64,000 nucleotides of DNA from Nitratireductor aestuarii. GTDB lineage: Bacteria > Pseudomonadota > Alphaproteobacteria > Rhizobiales > Rhizobiaceae. The stretch is from assembly GCF_014641695.1 (NCBI RefSeq), contig NZ_BMIF01000003.1:290410-354409 (forward strand), written 5' to 3'. Made by a program: the position numbers and the translations under genes. Shown in pieces: positions 15,685-24,769 of this stretch. Positions within the stretch are counted from its first letter, which is position 1, and each line of letters opens with the position of its first letter. A model generated the notes under the pieces. That model was not told the origin of the DNA. It searched no databases and saw nothing but the letters and a program-made list of their open reading frames with translations.

Positions 15685-17268
15685 ATGCACCGTCGATCGT
15701 TCCTTGTTTCCGGAGCCAGCATGCTGATGTTTGCATCCGGGGGGTTGTCCCTTGATGCCTGGGCTCAAACGCCGACGCCGGCTGCGGAGAACGAGACTCC
15801 TCGTCAATTTTCATTCGATCTGCTGACCCAGATGATGAAGGAGCGCGCGACCAAGGACTACGAAGCTCCTGCGGAAAACCTGCCCGAAAAGATCGCCTCG
15901 CTGAACTACGACCAGCATCGCGCGATCCGTTTTCTGCCCGATCACGGGCTTTGGCAGGGCGAGTCGCCCTTCGAATTGCAGGCATTTCATCCCGGTTGGC
16001 TGTTCAAGCAGCCGGTGAAAATCCATGTGGTCGAGAGTGGCGCGGAAACGCTGGCGCACTTCGACAGCAGCATGTTCGAGTATCGTCAGCCGCTGAAGGC
16101 CGAGGACTTCAACGGCATCGAGCTGCCGGGCGTTGCAGGCTTCCGCCTCCATTACCCGCTGAACGATCCGGCCGTCATGGACGAGCTGGTCTCGTTCCTG
16201 GGAGCCAGCTACTTCCGCGCACTCGGTCGCGGCAGCTTCTACGGCATTTCTGCGCGTGGCCTGGCGGTGAACACCGCAACCTCCGAAGGCGAGGAGTTCC
16301 CCCGCTTCAGCGAGTTCTGGATCGAAAAGCCGACCCGCCAGAGCAAGGAAATCAACGTCTACGCGGCGCTCGACAGCCAGAGCGTTACCGGCGCGTACCA
16401 TTTCAAGATCGTGCCGGGCCGTAACACTGTCATGGAAGTGACAGCGCGTCTGTTCACGCGCAGCGATATTCGACGCCTCGGTATTGCACCCATGACATCC
16501 ATGTTCCTATATTCAGAGAATAACCGGGCTGCATTCGACGACTATCGCAATCAGGTCCATGACAGCGATGGCCTCAAGATTGTGCGCGCAGATGGCGAAG
16601 AAGTATGGCGCCATCTCAACAACCCATCCGAGCTCGCGAATTCGTTTTACGTTGAAACCAATCCGAAGGCTTTCGGGTTGTTCCAGCGTGATCGGGACTT
16701 CGACCACTATCAGGACTCAGAGGCTGGCTATCAGCGTCGACCGTCCCTGTTGGTGGAACCCATCGGCGAATGGGGCAAGGGTTCGATCAACCTGGTCGAG
16801 CTGCCAACGGAGCTGGAGGTCAACGACAACATCGTTGCGTTCTGGATCCCCGAGGCTGAGGTGAAAGCCGGGCAGGAGCTGGAATACCGCTACCGTCTGA
16901 CGTGGGGCTCAATTGAGGAGCCGACGGACAAGATGGCGCGGGTTGTGGCTCTGCGCTCGGGTGCTGGTGGTACGTCAGGCGTCGAGAACGCGGGCAACCT
17001 CCGCAAGTTCGTGGTGGATTTCGAAGGCGAGATTTTCGGCTCTCTCTCGCCCGAGGACAAGGTTGAGGCAGTGATCAACGTCGGCAAGGCGAAGATCGCG
17101 CACGACAGCCTGTCCAAGGTGGAAGCGAACGGCGTCTGGCGTCTGGTCATCGATTTAGCGCCCGACGGCGATCCACCTGTCGAAATTAGCGGTTATCTTA
17201 AAGTCGGAGACAACAGGATCTCCGAGGTATGGTCTTATCAGTGGAGACGCAATGATGGTCAACGGTGA
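15685..17268 (+). CDS. opgG: Periplasmic glucan biosynthesis protein OpgG/OpgD family (MdoG)
   Basis: A 527-residue periplasmic protein of the MdoG family, needed to build the branched beta-glucan backbone of osmoregulated periplasmic glucans. The N-terminus MHRRSFLVSG followed by a hydrophobic stretch and AWA-Q at about 27 is Tat-like, as in OpgD, although a Sec signal is not excluded. The mature protein begins with the family segment FSFDLLTQMMKERA and LPEKIASLNYDQHRAIRF, and spans the two beta-sandwich domains expected at this length. It is the first gene of opgG-opgH-opgC. Its 3' end overlaps a 51-codon ORF by 17 bases. OpgG and OpgD are hard to separate by sequence; adjacency to opgH supports OpgG. 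Confidence 0.92.
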   Translation: MHRRSFLVSGASMLMFASGGLSLDAWAQTPTPAAENETPRQFSFDLLTQMMKERATKDYEAPAENLPEKIASLNYDQHRAIRFLPDHGLWQGESPFELQAFHPGWLFKQPVKIHVVESGAETLAHFDSSMFEYRQPLKAEDFNGIELPGVAGFRLHYPLNDPAVMDELVSFLGASYFRALGRGSFYGISARGLAVNTATSEGEEFPRFSEFWIEKPTRQSKEINVYAALDSQSVTGAYHFKIVPGRNTVMEVTARLFTRSDIRRLGIAPMTSMFLYSENNRAAFDDYRNQVHDSDGLKIVRADGEEVWRHLNNPSELANSFYVETNPKAFGLFQRDRDFDHYQDSEAGYQRRPSLLVEPIGEWGKGSINLVELPTELEVNDNIVAFWIPEAEVKAGQELEYRYRLTWGSIEEPTDKMARVVALRSGAGGTSGVENAGNLRKFVVDFEGEIFGSLSPEDKVEAVINVGKAKIAHDSLSKVEANGVWRLVIDLAPDGDPPVEISGYLKVGDNRISEVWSYQWRRNDGQR

Positions 17269-17407
17269 GAAGCGAGCAGTCGTGCGTCGCATGATTGAAC
17301 AGAGCGGTCTTCCCTCAGCCCCTCTGATGATGCCCGATCAGGTGCTCGTTCGTGAAAAGAAGAGTTTCCGGCTGAGACCCCTTATCCATTGGCTGGCTGT
17401 TCGTTGA
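17252..17407 (+). CDS. 51-residue ORF resembling a detached OpgH N-terminus
   Basis: Starts at ATG-ATG (17252/17255), overlapping the end of opgG in another frame, and stops at TGA 17405-17407. The product is basic and includes SGLPSAPLMMPDQ at about residues 18-30. That pattern recalls the LP..PL.MP.Q segment I associate from memory with the cytoplasmic N-terminus of alphaproteobacterial OpgH. A start overlapping the opgG end is also where opgH normally begins. The main OpgH frame opens only after this stop, and stop codons occur in all three frames between 17405 and 17439. It may be a separately made peptide or a decayed remnant. Confidence 0.5.
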   Translation: MMVNGEKRAVVRRMIEQSGLPSAPLMMPDQVLVREKKSFRLRPLIHWLAVR

Positions 17408-17444
17408 ATAGCCGGTCAGCACCCGTGATGCACAGGTAGACGTG

Positions 17445-19226
17445 ATGGTTTTCGCCCGGCGACTGGTATCAGTGCTATTTGCACTCGTGACGGCTTTTGC
17501 CGCGAGCGCGCTTGGCGCCGGTTATTTCTTCGCCGACGGGGCGCAGTGGCTCGATTACATTCGGGTCGGTCTGCTCGCCATCACCACCGCCTGGCTTGCA
17601 TGGGGTGCTGTTCTCGGTATCAGCGGCTTATTTTGGGGCAGGGGGGCCGCACCGGCACCCCGCCGCGAAGTTCCGACCGTGAAAACTGCCGTCCTCGTGC
17701 CGGTCTATAACGAGGACCCCACCAAAACTTTCTCCCACATCGCTGCAATGATCGACAGCCTGCACAGCGCGGGCGCTTCGCAGCAGTTCGATTTCGCGGT
17801 TCTTTCCGACACGAACAGTGCGGAAATTGCCGAACTGGAAGAGCTCTGGTTCGCCCGCCTGAAGCAGGAATACGGGGAGAAGTGCCAGATCTTCTACCGC
17901 CGCAGGGTGACCAACCCGGGCAAGAAGGCCGGCAATATCGCGGACTTCATCAAGACCTCCGGCGACCTCTACGAGTACATGATCATTCTCGATGCCGACA
18001 GCCTCATGGAAGGCGCGACGATGATCGAGATGGTCCACCGCATGGAGGAAGATCCCAAGCTTGGCCTCCTGCAGACGCTGCCGAAGGTCATTCGTGCGCG
18101 TTCCTTCTTCGGCCGCGCCATCCAGTTTTCGGCGTCTTACTATTCGCCTATCTATTCGCGCGGCGTCGCTGCCCTGCAGGGCAACGAGGGGCCGTTCTGG
18201 GGCCACAACGCCATCACCCGCACGCGCGCCTTCGCGCAGAGTTGCGGACTGCCCGCGTTGCCCGGCAAGCCTCCCTTCGGCGGACACATCCTGAGCCACG
18301 ACTATGTCGAGGCCGCGCTTCTGTCTCGCAACGGCTGGACCGTTCGCGTCGATCCCGACCTCACCGGTTCCTACGAGGAAGGTCCTGACAACGTTCTCGA
18401 CTATGCCAAGCGCGATCGTCGCTGGTGCCAGGGCAATCTGCAACACGGCCGCCTCGTTGCAGCGCCGGGCCTGAAGCCATGGAGCCGTTTTGTGTTCGTG
18501 CAGGGCATCATGGCCTATATCGCCGCGCCGCTCTGGGCCTTGTTTCTGATCGCCGCCATCGTGGCGCCGGCCATGAAGATCATTCCGGATTACTTCCCGC
18601 AGCCGGGGCTTCCCGTTTTCCCGCGCGTCATGCAGGAAAATGCCGTCGCTCTGCTCACCGGTGTGCTCGGCCTGCTGATCGGCCCAAAACTCCTGATCTT
18701 TCTTGATGGCATGCTCACACGGCGCAACCGCACCTTTGGCGGCAATATCCGCGTCTTCACCGGCATGGTGACGGAAATCCTCTGCACGAGCGTGCTCGCG
18801 CCGATCATGATGCTTTTCCAGAGCCGTGCCGTGCTGCAGATCCTGTCGGGCATTGACGGCGGCTGGCCGGCAGCCAATCGCGAGGCTGACAAGGTGCCGC
18901 TCGCTGAATCCTGGGCTGCCAGCTGGTGGATCTCGGTGGTTGGTCTGGTCACGCTCGGCGCGGCCTGGCAGCTTGCCCCCGACTACATCTTCTACATCCT
19001 GCTGATCGCAGGGCCGCAGATCCTCGCCCCCTTCATCATCAGCTTCACATCCCATAGTTCGCACTCCGCTCGCAGCGGCCTCTTTCAGACGGCCGAGGAA
19101 GCAGCACCCGCGCCGGTCATGAAGGCGCAGCAGGCCATCCTCGCCCGTTGGCGCAAGGAGCCGGAGATTGTGTTGGAGCCTTTGCCGGCTTCAGACGTTC
19201 CCCTGGGACAGATCGTCCATAACTGA
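17445..19226 (+). CDS. opgH: Glucans biosynthesis glucosyltransferase OpgH (MdoH), short N-terminus
   Basis: A 593-residue inner-membrane GT2 glycosyltransferase that polymerises glucose from UDP-glucose into periplasmic glucan. Two N-terminal membrane segments (about residues 8-28 and 40-60) precede the catalytic domain, with VLVPVYNED near 83-91, DAD in ILDADSLMEG, and the processive-enzyme motif RRWCQGN. Several hydrophobic segments follow in the C-terminal half. It is much shorter than the E. coli protein (847 residues), mainly at the N-terminus, where E. coli OpgH carries a long cytoplasmic region involved in FtsZ control. The ATG at 17445 has AGGTAG upstream; a GTG three bases earlier is also possible. 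Confidence 0.9.
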   Translation: MVFARRLVSVLFALVTAFAASALGAGYFFADGAQWLDYIRVGLLAITTAWLAWGAVLGISGLFWGRGAAPAPRREVPTVKTAVLVPVYNEDPTKTFSHIAAMIDSLHSAGASQQFDFAVLSDTNSAEIAELEELWFARLKQEYGEKCQIFYRRRVTNPGKKAGNIADFIKTSGDLYEYMIILDADSLMEGATMIEMVHRMEEDPKLGLLQTLPKVIRARSFFGRAIQFSASYYSPIYSRGVAALQGNEGPFWGHNAITRTRAFAQSCGLPALPGKPPFGGHILSHDYVEAALLSRNGWTVRVDPDLTGSYEEGPDNVLDYAKRDRRWCQGNLQHGRLVAAPGLKPWSRFVFVQGIMAYIAAPLWALFLIAAIVAPAMKIIPDYFPQPGLPVFPRVMQENAVALLTGVLGLLIGPKLLIFLDGMLTRRNRTFGGNIRVFTGMVTEILCTSVLAPIMMLFQSRAVLQILSGIDGGWPAANREADKVPLAESWAASWWISVVGLVTLGAAWQLAPDYIFYILLIAGPQILAPFIISFTSHSSHSARSGLFQTAEEAAPAPVMKAQQAILARWRKEPEIVLEPLPASDVPLGQIVHN

Positions 19227-19240
19227 ATTTGGAGAAGTCA

Positions 19241-20407
19241 GTGACTGATAGACCCTCCCTGCCAAGGGAGCGCGACCATCGCCTCGACATTTTTCGAGGC
19301 ATCGCGCTGATGATGATCTTCATCAATCATGTACCTGGCAACATCTATGAGAACCTGACTTCACGTAATTTCGGCTTCTCTGATGCAGCTGAGGCCTTCG
19401 TGCTGATGTCGGGCATTGCCGTCGGACTTGCCTATGCGCGCGGCTTCGCAAGAGGACCTTTCTCCGAGGCTCTGCTGAAGGTCTGGAAACGGGCGGGCAA
19501 GCTCTACGTCACGCAGATGGTCATCACCATTTGGGCGATCGCCATCATTGCGGCTGGCATAGTCTTCCTCGACACGGCTGACGTGGTGCCCAGCGTGAAT
19601 TTCACGCGGCTTCTGGATCGGCCGCTGGCTTCGATGATCGGCATTCCGCTGCTGACGCACCAGCTTGGCTACTTCAACATTTTGCCGCTCTATTTCGTGC
19701 TGCTGCTGGCCTCACCGATCTACATCATGATCGGCCTTCGCAGCCGCCTTGCGCTCGTTCTTTTCGCTGCTGCCATCTGGTTTGCTGCGGGCATGTTCCG
19801 CCTGAACTTCCCGAACTACCCGAACGAAGGCGGCTGGTTCTTCAACCCGCTAAGCTGGCAGCTCATCTATGCAATCGGCATCGCTGCTGGCATGGAGGCA
19901 AAGGAAGGACGCAAGCTTGTTCCCTACGATCAGGGCCTTTTCCTGTTCGCTGCCGCCTACCTGGTCTTCTCGCTGGTTTGGGTGCAGTTGAGGCTGGGCT
20001 CATTCCCGGGCAGTGGCCAGCTGCCGTTCTTCATTGCTGGCTACGACAAGACCTTCGTCGCCCTGCCGCGTCTGTTGCACGTTCTGGCGCTCGCCTACGT
20101 GCTGACCAACCTTGATGCCGTGAAAAGGCTGCTGGCGACCAAGCCCTTCCAGCCGCTCCAGTTGATGGGTCAGCACGGGCTTTACGTGTTTGCGGCTGGT
20201 TCGCTGATCGCGATCGCCTTCCAGGTGCTGCGCTATCGTTACGAGCCGAACTGGTTTGAAGACGGCGCCCTGCTGATGTCGGGCGTGCTGCTGCAGTACG
20301 GCCTCGCGCTCTTCCTCGCCTACATGTCGCCGAAGAAGTCGGCTCCGGCCCCCGAAAAAGCAAAAATGCAGGAGGGCGTTGGCCGACCTGCATTCCTGTC
20401 CCGGTAA
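19241..20407 (+). CDS. opgC: OpgC-family membrane protein, probable periplasmic-glucan succinyltransferase
   Basis: A 388-residue polytopic inner-membrane protein of the OpgC/acyltransferase-3-like type, with about ten hydrophobic segments. The N-terminal RLDIFRGIALMMIFINHVPGN is the family hallmark, with the conserved Arg/Asp and His at the first membrane helix. OpgC proteins decorate periplasmic glucans with succinyl groups, giving them negative charge. The GTG at 19241 is preceded by GGAGA at 19231-19235 and is preferred over the TTG at 19229, which overlaps that ribosome site. It lies 14 bases after opgH, so the backbone and substitution functions form one operon. The acyl group is inferred from family knowledge. 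Confidence 0.88.
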   Translation: MTDRPSLPRERDHRLDIFRGIALMMIFINHVPGNIYENLTSRNFGFSDAAEAFVLMSGIAVGLAYARGFARGPFSEALLKVWKRAGKLYVTQMVITIWAIAIIAAGIVFLDTADVVPSVNFTRLLDRPLASMIGIPLLTHQLGYFNILPLYFVLLLASPIYIMIGLRSRLALVLFAAAIWFAAGMFRLNFPNYPNEGGWFFNPLSWQLIYAIGIAAGMEAKEGRKLVPYDQGLFLFAAAYLVFSLVWVQLRLGSFPGSGQLPFFIAGYDKTFVALPRLLHVLALAYVLTNLDAVKRLLATKPFQPLQLMGQHGLYVFAAGSLIAIAFQVLRYRYEPNWFEDGALLMSGVLLQYGLALFLAYMSPKKSAPAPEKAKMQEGVGRPAFLSR

Positions 20408-20428
20408 ACGGATGATGTCCTGGCTGGT

Positions 20429-21694
20429 TCAGAACCAGTCAGGAACAGAGTCCAGCGCCAGCAGATCCTCGTAGGTGAGGCGCGGGCGGATGACGTGGAA
20501 CTTGTCGCCCTTCACCAGCACTTCAGGCACCAGCAGGCGTGAGTTGTAGGTTCCCGCCTGCACGGCGCCATAGGCACCGGCCGTTCCCACCGATATGAGG
20601 TCGCCCGGCTGCATCAGCGGGAGTTCGCGATCCTGTGCGAGGAAGTCGCCGGTCTCGCAGACGGGACCGACAACGTCCACCGTGATGCGTTCAGCGCCTG
20701 CACCCGGCTCGATCACAGGCTTGATCGAGTGATAGGCTTCATAGAGCGTCGGCCGGATCAGATCGTTCATCGCCGCGTCAACGATGAGGAAGTTCTTCGC
20801 CTCGCCGCGCTTCAGGTAGATCACTTCGGAAACGAGGATACCGGCATTGCCTGCAATCAGGCGGCCTGGCTCCACGATGACCTTCACGCCCAGCCGCTTG
20901 ATGTGCTTCTGCACGATCTCGGCATAGGCATCCGGCAGCGGCGGAGGCGTGTTGTCCTCGCGATAGGGCACGCCGAGACCACCGCCGATGTCTACGTGAT
21001 CGATCTCATGGCCGTCGGCGCGCAGCGTCTCCGTCAGCTCGGAGAGCAGCGCGAAAGCCTTGTCGAACGGTCCGAGGTCGGTGATCTGGCTGCCGATATG
21101 CATGTCGATGCCGGTTACCTTAAGGCCGGGAAGCTCGGCAGCACGCTTGTAGGCCGCCTGCGCGTCCTTCCACGAAATGCCGAACTTGTTCTCGGCCTTG
21201 CCGGTGGAGATCTTCTTGTGCGTCTTGGCGTCCACATCCGGGTTGATGCGCAGCGACACCGGCGCAACCTTGCCGAGGGCCTGCGCGCGGGCGGAGATCA
21301 TCTCCAGCTCGGGAAGGGACTCGACGTTGAAGCAGAGGATGCCGGCGTTGAGTGCGAAGTCAATCTCGCGCGCGGTCTTGCCGACGCCGGAGAACAGGAT
21401 CTTGCTGGCCGGGATGCCTGCGGCCAGCGCACGGCGAAGCTCGCCTTCGGAAACCACGTCAGCGCCGCTGCCAAGGGCGGCGAGCGTCTTCAGCACGGCC
21501 TGGTTCGAATTCGCCTTCATCGCGTAGCAAACGAGCGAGTCAAAGCCCGACAGCGCGTTCGAGAAGACGTTGTAGTGGCGCGTAAGCGTGGCGGTCGAAT
21601 AGCAGTAGAAGGGCGTCCCGACAGCAGCCGCGATCTGCGGCACAGGGACATCCTCCGCGTGCAGGATGCCATCGCGATATTCAAAGTGGTTCAC
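20429..21694 (-). CDS. lysA: Diaminopimelate decarboxylase
   Basis: A 421-residue PLP-dependent enzyme that decarboxylates meso-diaminopimelate to L-lysine, the last step of lysine synthesis. The PLP-binding lysine is Lys60 in CYAMKANSN, GGGLGVPY contributes to phosphate binding, and GPVCETGD carries the cysteine and acidic residues of the second-subunit active site. Length and C-terminal DxVPDWF ending are normal. It is the distal gene of argH-lptM-lysA on the minus strand, the usual order in rhizobia, and converges with opgC (21 bases between stops). Confidence 0.97.
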   Translation of the reverse strand: MNHFEYRDGILHAEDVPVPQIAAAVGTPFYCYSTATLTRHYNVFSNALSGFDSLVCYAMKANSNQAVLKTLAALGSGADVVSEGELRRALAAGIPASKILFSGVGKTAREIDFALNAGILCFNVESLPELEMISARAQALGKVAPVSLRINPDVDAKTHKKISTGKAENKFGISWKDAQAAYKRAAELPGLKVTGIDMHIGSQITDLGPFDKAFALLSELTETLRADGHEIDHVDIGGGLGVPYREDNTPPPLPDAYAEIVQKHIKRLGVKVIVEPGRLIAGNAGILVSEVIYLKRGEAKNFLIVDAAMNDLIRPTLYEAYHSIKPVIEPGAGAERITVDVVGPVCETGDFLAQDRELPLMQPGDLISVGTAGAYGAVQAGTYNSRLLVPEVLVKGDKFHVIRPRLTYEDLLALDSVPDWF

Positions 21695-21810
21695 GACAGG
21701 AACCTTTCCTTAGCTCAGATTGAAGCTCTCCGTGAAAACGTCGGCCGTTTTCCTTTGAGGCAGCACAAGTCTCGGACACTGGACCCGATGGACGGGCGGT
21801 GTCCGGAAAC

Positions 21811-22014
21811 TCAGATCAGCGGGTCGAGGAAGAACTTGCGCTCTTTGACCGGCTCTTTGGGCGCTGGCGGCAGTGGCTCATTGTTGCGTTCGGCCTCTTT
21901 GCGCGCCTCGACTGCCGCCTGATAAGGCGTGTCGAGGTCACCCTTGCGCCCGCAGGCTGTCAGGGCAACCGTAGCGCCGAGAAGAACGATGGTCATTGTA
22001 GTGCGAACATTCAT
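21811..22014 (-). CDS. lptM: Small lipoprotein LptM (YifL-like)
   Basis: A 67-residue lipoprotein precursor. After MNVRTTM a hydrophobic signal ends in a lipobox ALTAC with the acylated cysteine at about residue 21, followed by GRKGDLDTP, the conserved start of the mature LptM family, and a charged proline-rich tail. LptM stabilises the LptDE lipopolysaccharide translocon in the outer membrane in E. coli. The ATG at 22014 fits a lipoprotein signal; a start 13 codons upstream would lengthen the n-region unusually. It lies between argH and lysA, a position conserved in many proteobacteria. Function in this organism is inferred from the family. Confidence 0.85.
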   Translation of the reverse strand: MNVRTTMTIVLLGATVALTACGRKGDLDTPYQAAVEARKEAERNNEPLPPAPKEPVKERKFFLDPLI

Positions 22015-22122
22015 CCCCGAAACCCGCTCTGTCGATCCCGTTTTCCTGAGCATGCCAGCTCCGACAGGAAGCTGCCATGCTCCATTCTCAGTTAGCCACG
22101 CAATTCTGCGCCGGACGGCAAG

Positions 22123-23544
22123 TTAACCTTTGTTCAGGTCCTTGTTGTCCTTTGCAAGGCGCTTGCGCCAGTTCTTGATCTGCTTACGGACTTCCGAAGG
22201 CGCCGTGCCGCCGTAGGACGTACGACTCTTCACCGAGTTGGAGACCGATAGCACAGAATAGACGCCTTCGTTGATGGATTCGTGGATTGCCTGGAGGTCT
22301 TCAAGCGAGAGCTTTTCCAGCCCGCACTTCTTCTCTTCGGCGAGCGCCACGGCGCGTCCGGTGACGTGATGCGCCTCGCGGAACGGCAGGCCTGCCTCGC
22401 GCACCAGCCAATCGGCGAGATCAGTGGCGGTCGAGAAGCCCGAACCGGCGGCCTTCTTCATGGCGGCCGCGTTGATCTCGATGTCCTTGATCATGCCGGT
22501 CATGGCGGCGATCATCAGGTCCAGCGTCTCGGCAGCGTCAAAGACGGCTTCCTTGTCTTCCTGCATGTCCTTGGAATAGGCGAGCGGAAGACCCTTCATT
22601 ACCGTCAGCAGGCCGATCAGATGGCCATTCACGCGACCGGTCTTGGCGCGGATGAGCTCGGCCGCATCCGGGTTCTTCTTCTGCGGCATGATCGAGGAGC
22701 CGGTGGAGAAGGAATCCGACAGGCGCACGAAGCCGAACTGCGGCGTCGACCAGATCACGATCTCTTCCGCCAGACGCGACAGGTGCACCCCGCAGATCGC
22801 GGCGAGGGACAGGAACTCCAGCGCAAAATCGCGGTCGGAAACCGTATCGATCGAGTTGCGGGTGGGTTCGCGGAAGCCGAGCGCCTTGGCTGTCATGAAG
22901 CGGTCGGTCGGGAAGCCGGTGCCGGCGAGCGCGGCAGCGCCCAGCGGGCACTCGTCCATGCGCTCGATGGCGTCGCGCACGCGCGAACGGTCGCGGCCGA
23001 ACATCTCGACATAAGCCATCAGGTGATGGCCGAAGGTTACCGGCTGCGCCGTCTGCAGGTGCGTGAAACCCGGCATCACTGTGGCATAATGCTCTTCGGC
23101 ACGGTTGAGGAAAGCTTCCAGCAGGTCGCCCAGCGCGCGGTCGATGCGCTGCAGCTCTTCCTTCACCCACAGGCGGAAATCGACAGCAACCTGGTCGTTG
23201 CGCGAGCGCGCCGTGTGCAGGCGACCGGCCGCCGGACCGATGAGTTCGGCGAGCCGCGCCTCGATGTTCATGTGAATGTCTTCGAGGCGGGTGGAGAACT
23301 CGAACTTGCCGGATTCGATCTCTGACAGGATCGTGTTCAGGCCCTGCGAAATTTGCTTTTCGTCCTCGGCCGAAATAATGCCAGTTTTAGCCAGCATGGC
23401 AGCATGGGCCAGGCTGCCGCGAATGTCCTGGGTGTAGAGCTTTCGGTCGAAGCCGATGGACGCGTTGATCGCCTCCATGATGGCATCGGGTCCTGAGGCA
23501 AAACGTCCGCCCCACATGCGGTTGCTGGCTTTGGTGTCACTCAT
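22123..23544 (-). CDS. argH: Argininosuccinate lyase
   Basis: A 473-residue enzyme of the fumarase/aspartase superfamily that splits argininosuccinate into arginine and fumarate. The family signature [15 protein letters not shown], with the catalytic serine loop, is present, as are the N-terminal MWGGRF and [16 protein letters not shown] segments. Length is normal. It is the first gene of the minus-strand argH-lptM-lysA cluster and is divergent from tlpA with only 32 bases between the two start codons, so their promoters must overlap the opposite coding sequences or each other. Confidence 0.97.
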   Translation of the reverse strand: MSDTKASNRMWGGRFASGPDAIMEAINASIGFDRKLYTQDIRGSLAHAAMLAKTGIISAEDEKQISQGLNTILSEIESGKFEFSTRLEDIHMNIEARLAELIGPAAGRLHTARSRNDQVAVDFRLWVKEELQRIDRALGDLLEAFLNRAEEHYATVMPGFTHLQTAQPVTFGHHLMAYVEMFGRDRSRVRDAIERMDECPLGAAALAGTGFPTDRFMTAKALGFREPTRNSIDTVSDRDFALEFLSLAAICGVHLSRLAEEIVIWSTPQFGFVRLSDSFSTGSSIMPQKKNPDAAELIRAKTGRVNGHLIGLLTVMKGLPLAYSKDMQEDKEAVFDAAETLDLMIAAMTGMIKDIEINAAAMKKAAGSGFSTATDLADWLVREAGLPFREAHHVTGRAVALAEEKKCGLEKLSLEDLQAIHESINEGVYSVLSVSNSVKSRTSYGGTAPSEVRKQIKNWRKRLAKDNKDLNKG

Positions 23545-23576
23545 TGTGTTTAACCGGGCGCTGAAAGAGTTTTGAA

Positions 23577-24263
23577 ATGCTGGAGACCAAGTCGAAATTG
23601 CCCACTCTGCGTCTTGTTGCGCTTGCCGCCGTTGCAGGCATCCTCGTCGGAACTACAGCCCTATACGTGATGGGTGGCCTTGCTGGCAACCAGTCGGGCG
23701 GAGATGTGGTGACACAGGCAGCGGCTTCCTGTCCAGCACAAGCTGCAAGAGTGGCGGCAATCGACCCGCTGATCACCGGTGATGTGGCCGCCCTGCTGCC
23801 CGCCGAGGACGCCCAATCGGTTATCGACCTCGGCTTCAAGGGACCGGACGGCAATCCGCTGACGCTGGCGCAGTTCACCGGCAAGGTGACACTGGTCAAC
23901 CTCTGGGCCACCTGGTGCGCGCCCTGCCGCGAGGAGATGCCCGCGCTCGACGAGCTGCAGGCAAAGATGGGCTCCGACAGGTTTGAAGTCGTGGCCGTCA
24001 ACATTGATCGTGGTGATGATGAGAAGCCCAAGGGCTTCCTCAACGAGATTGGCATCCAGAACCTCGCCTATTACCGCGACGAGACGACCGGCATCTTCAA
24101 CGAGCTGAGGCGCAGGAATCTCGCTGTCGGCCTGCCCGTGACCCTGCTTGTCGACGAGGATGGCTGTCTGCTGGCTCACATGAACGGCCCGGCTCACTGG
24201 TCAGGTGAGGATGCGCTGAAGCTGATCGAGGCCGCCATGGAGACGCAGCAGCCGGCTGGCTGA
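23577..24263 (+). CDS. tlpA: TlpA-family membrane-anchored thiol:disulfide oxidoreductase
   Basis: A 228-residue protein with an N-terminal membrane anchor (about residues 13-34) and a periplasmic thioredoxin-like domain. The redox motif is WCAPC with Cys114 and Cys117; an extra Cys at 52 lies in the N-terminal extension, as in rhizobial TlpA. In Bradyrhizobium TlpA supports cytochrome oxidase maturation by reducing copper-site proteins; a similar role is inferred here. It is divergent from argH, the arrangement seen in other rhizobia, and is followed 53 bases later by a small secreted protein gene. Confidence 0.92.
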   Translation: MLETKSKLPTLRLVALAAVAGILVGTTALYVMGGLAGNQSGGDVVTQAAASCPAQAARVAAIDPLITGDVAALLPAEDAQSVIDLGFKGPDGNPLTLAQFTGKVTLVNLWATWCAPCREEMPALDELQAKMGSDRFEVVAVNIDRGDDEKPKGFLNEIGIQNLAYYRDETTGIFNELRRRNLAVGLPVTLLVDEDGCLLAHMNGPAHWSGEDALKLIEAAMETQQPAG

Positions 24264-24316
24264 ACCTTGCTGCATGATCCCTGGGTGGCTACTCTGGCCG
24301 TTCAAGGAGACAATTC

Positions 24317-24670
24317 ATGCGGATCAAACTTCTTGCTATCGCGCTGCTGGCTGCAAGCCAGGGTTCAGCTGCCGAACTGACGATCTCCATTCCCGGTTAC
24401 ATGGACTTTCCGGTCGAACGCATCCAGGCGACCTACGACTGCAGGGGCCAGACGCTGGAGGTGGAGTACGCCAACGCCGGTCCGGTTTCTCTTGCCGCCT
24501 TCGTTTACGACGGCTTGCCCGTGGTCGCCGCCAATGTTCTGTCCGGCTCCGGCGTCCGCTATGCCGGACGTCAGTACATTTGGTGGACCAAGGGCAAAGA
24601 CGCTTCGCTCTACGACCTGATGCAGGGCCAGGACGCTGCACCGGTCCTCGAATGCTCCGAGGTGCGTTAG
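24317..24670 (+). CDS. MliC-family secreted protein (C-type lysozyme inhibitor-like)
   Basis: A 117-residue protein with a signal peptide of about 19 residues (cleavage near GSA-A). The mature part has the MliC pattern: an early YDCRGQ cysteine segment, SGVRYAGRQYIWWTKG near the C-terminus, and a final LECSEV cysteine that could pair with the first. MliC/PliC proteins inhibit C-type lysozymes through a conserved Ser/Lys loop; Ser in SGVRY and Lys in WTKG fit. AAGGAGA precedes the ATG. No lipobox is seen, so it is probably periplasmic rather than lipid-anchored. The inhibitor role is inferred from the family. Confidence 0.75.
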   Translation: MRIKLLAIALLAASQGSAAELTISIPGYMDFPVERIQATYDCRGQTLEVEYANAGPVSLAAFVYDGLPVVAANVLSGSGVRYAGRQYIWWTKGKDASLYDLMQGQDAAPVLECSEVR

Positions 24671-24769
24671 CCTACGCCTCGGTTTACCGTGAGCTTGCTG
24701 GAACCCGCCACCTTGCCGCCGACTTTGTTGCTATAGTCGTGGTCTATTATAGTGAGTGAGGCAAGCCGT

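Noticed and set aside
17405..17441. A single frameshift or sequencing error joining the 51-codon ORF to opgH
   Set aside because: All three frames have stop codons in this interval (17405, 17409, 17437), so one indel cannot join them.
17628..19064. 478-codon minus-strand ORF across opgH
   Set aside because: Histidine- and arginine-rich shadow translation of the OpgH coding sequence with no family features.
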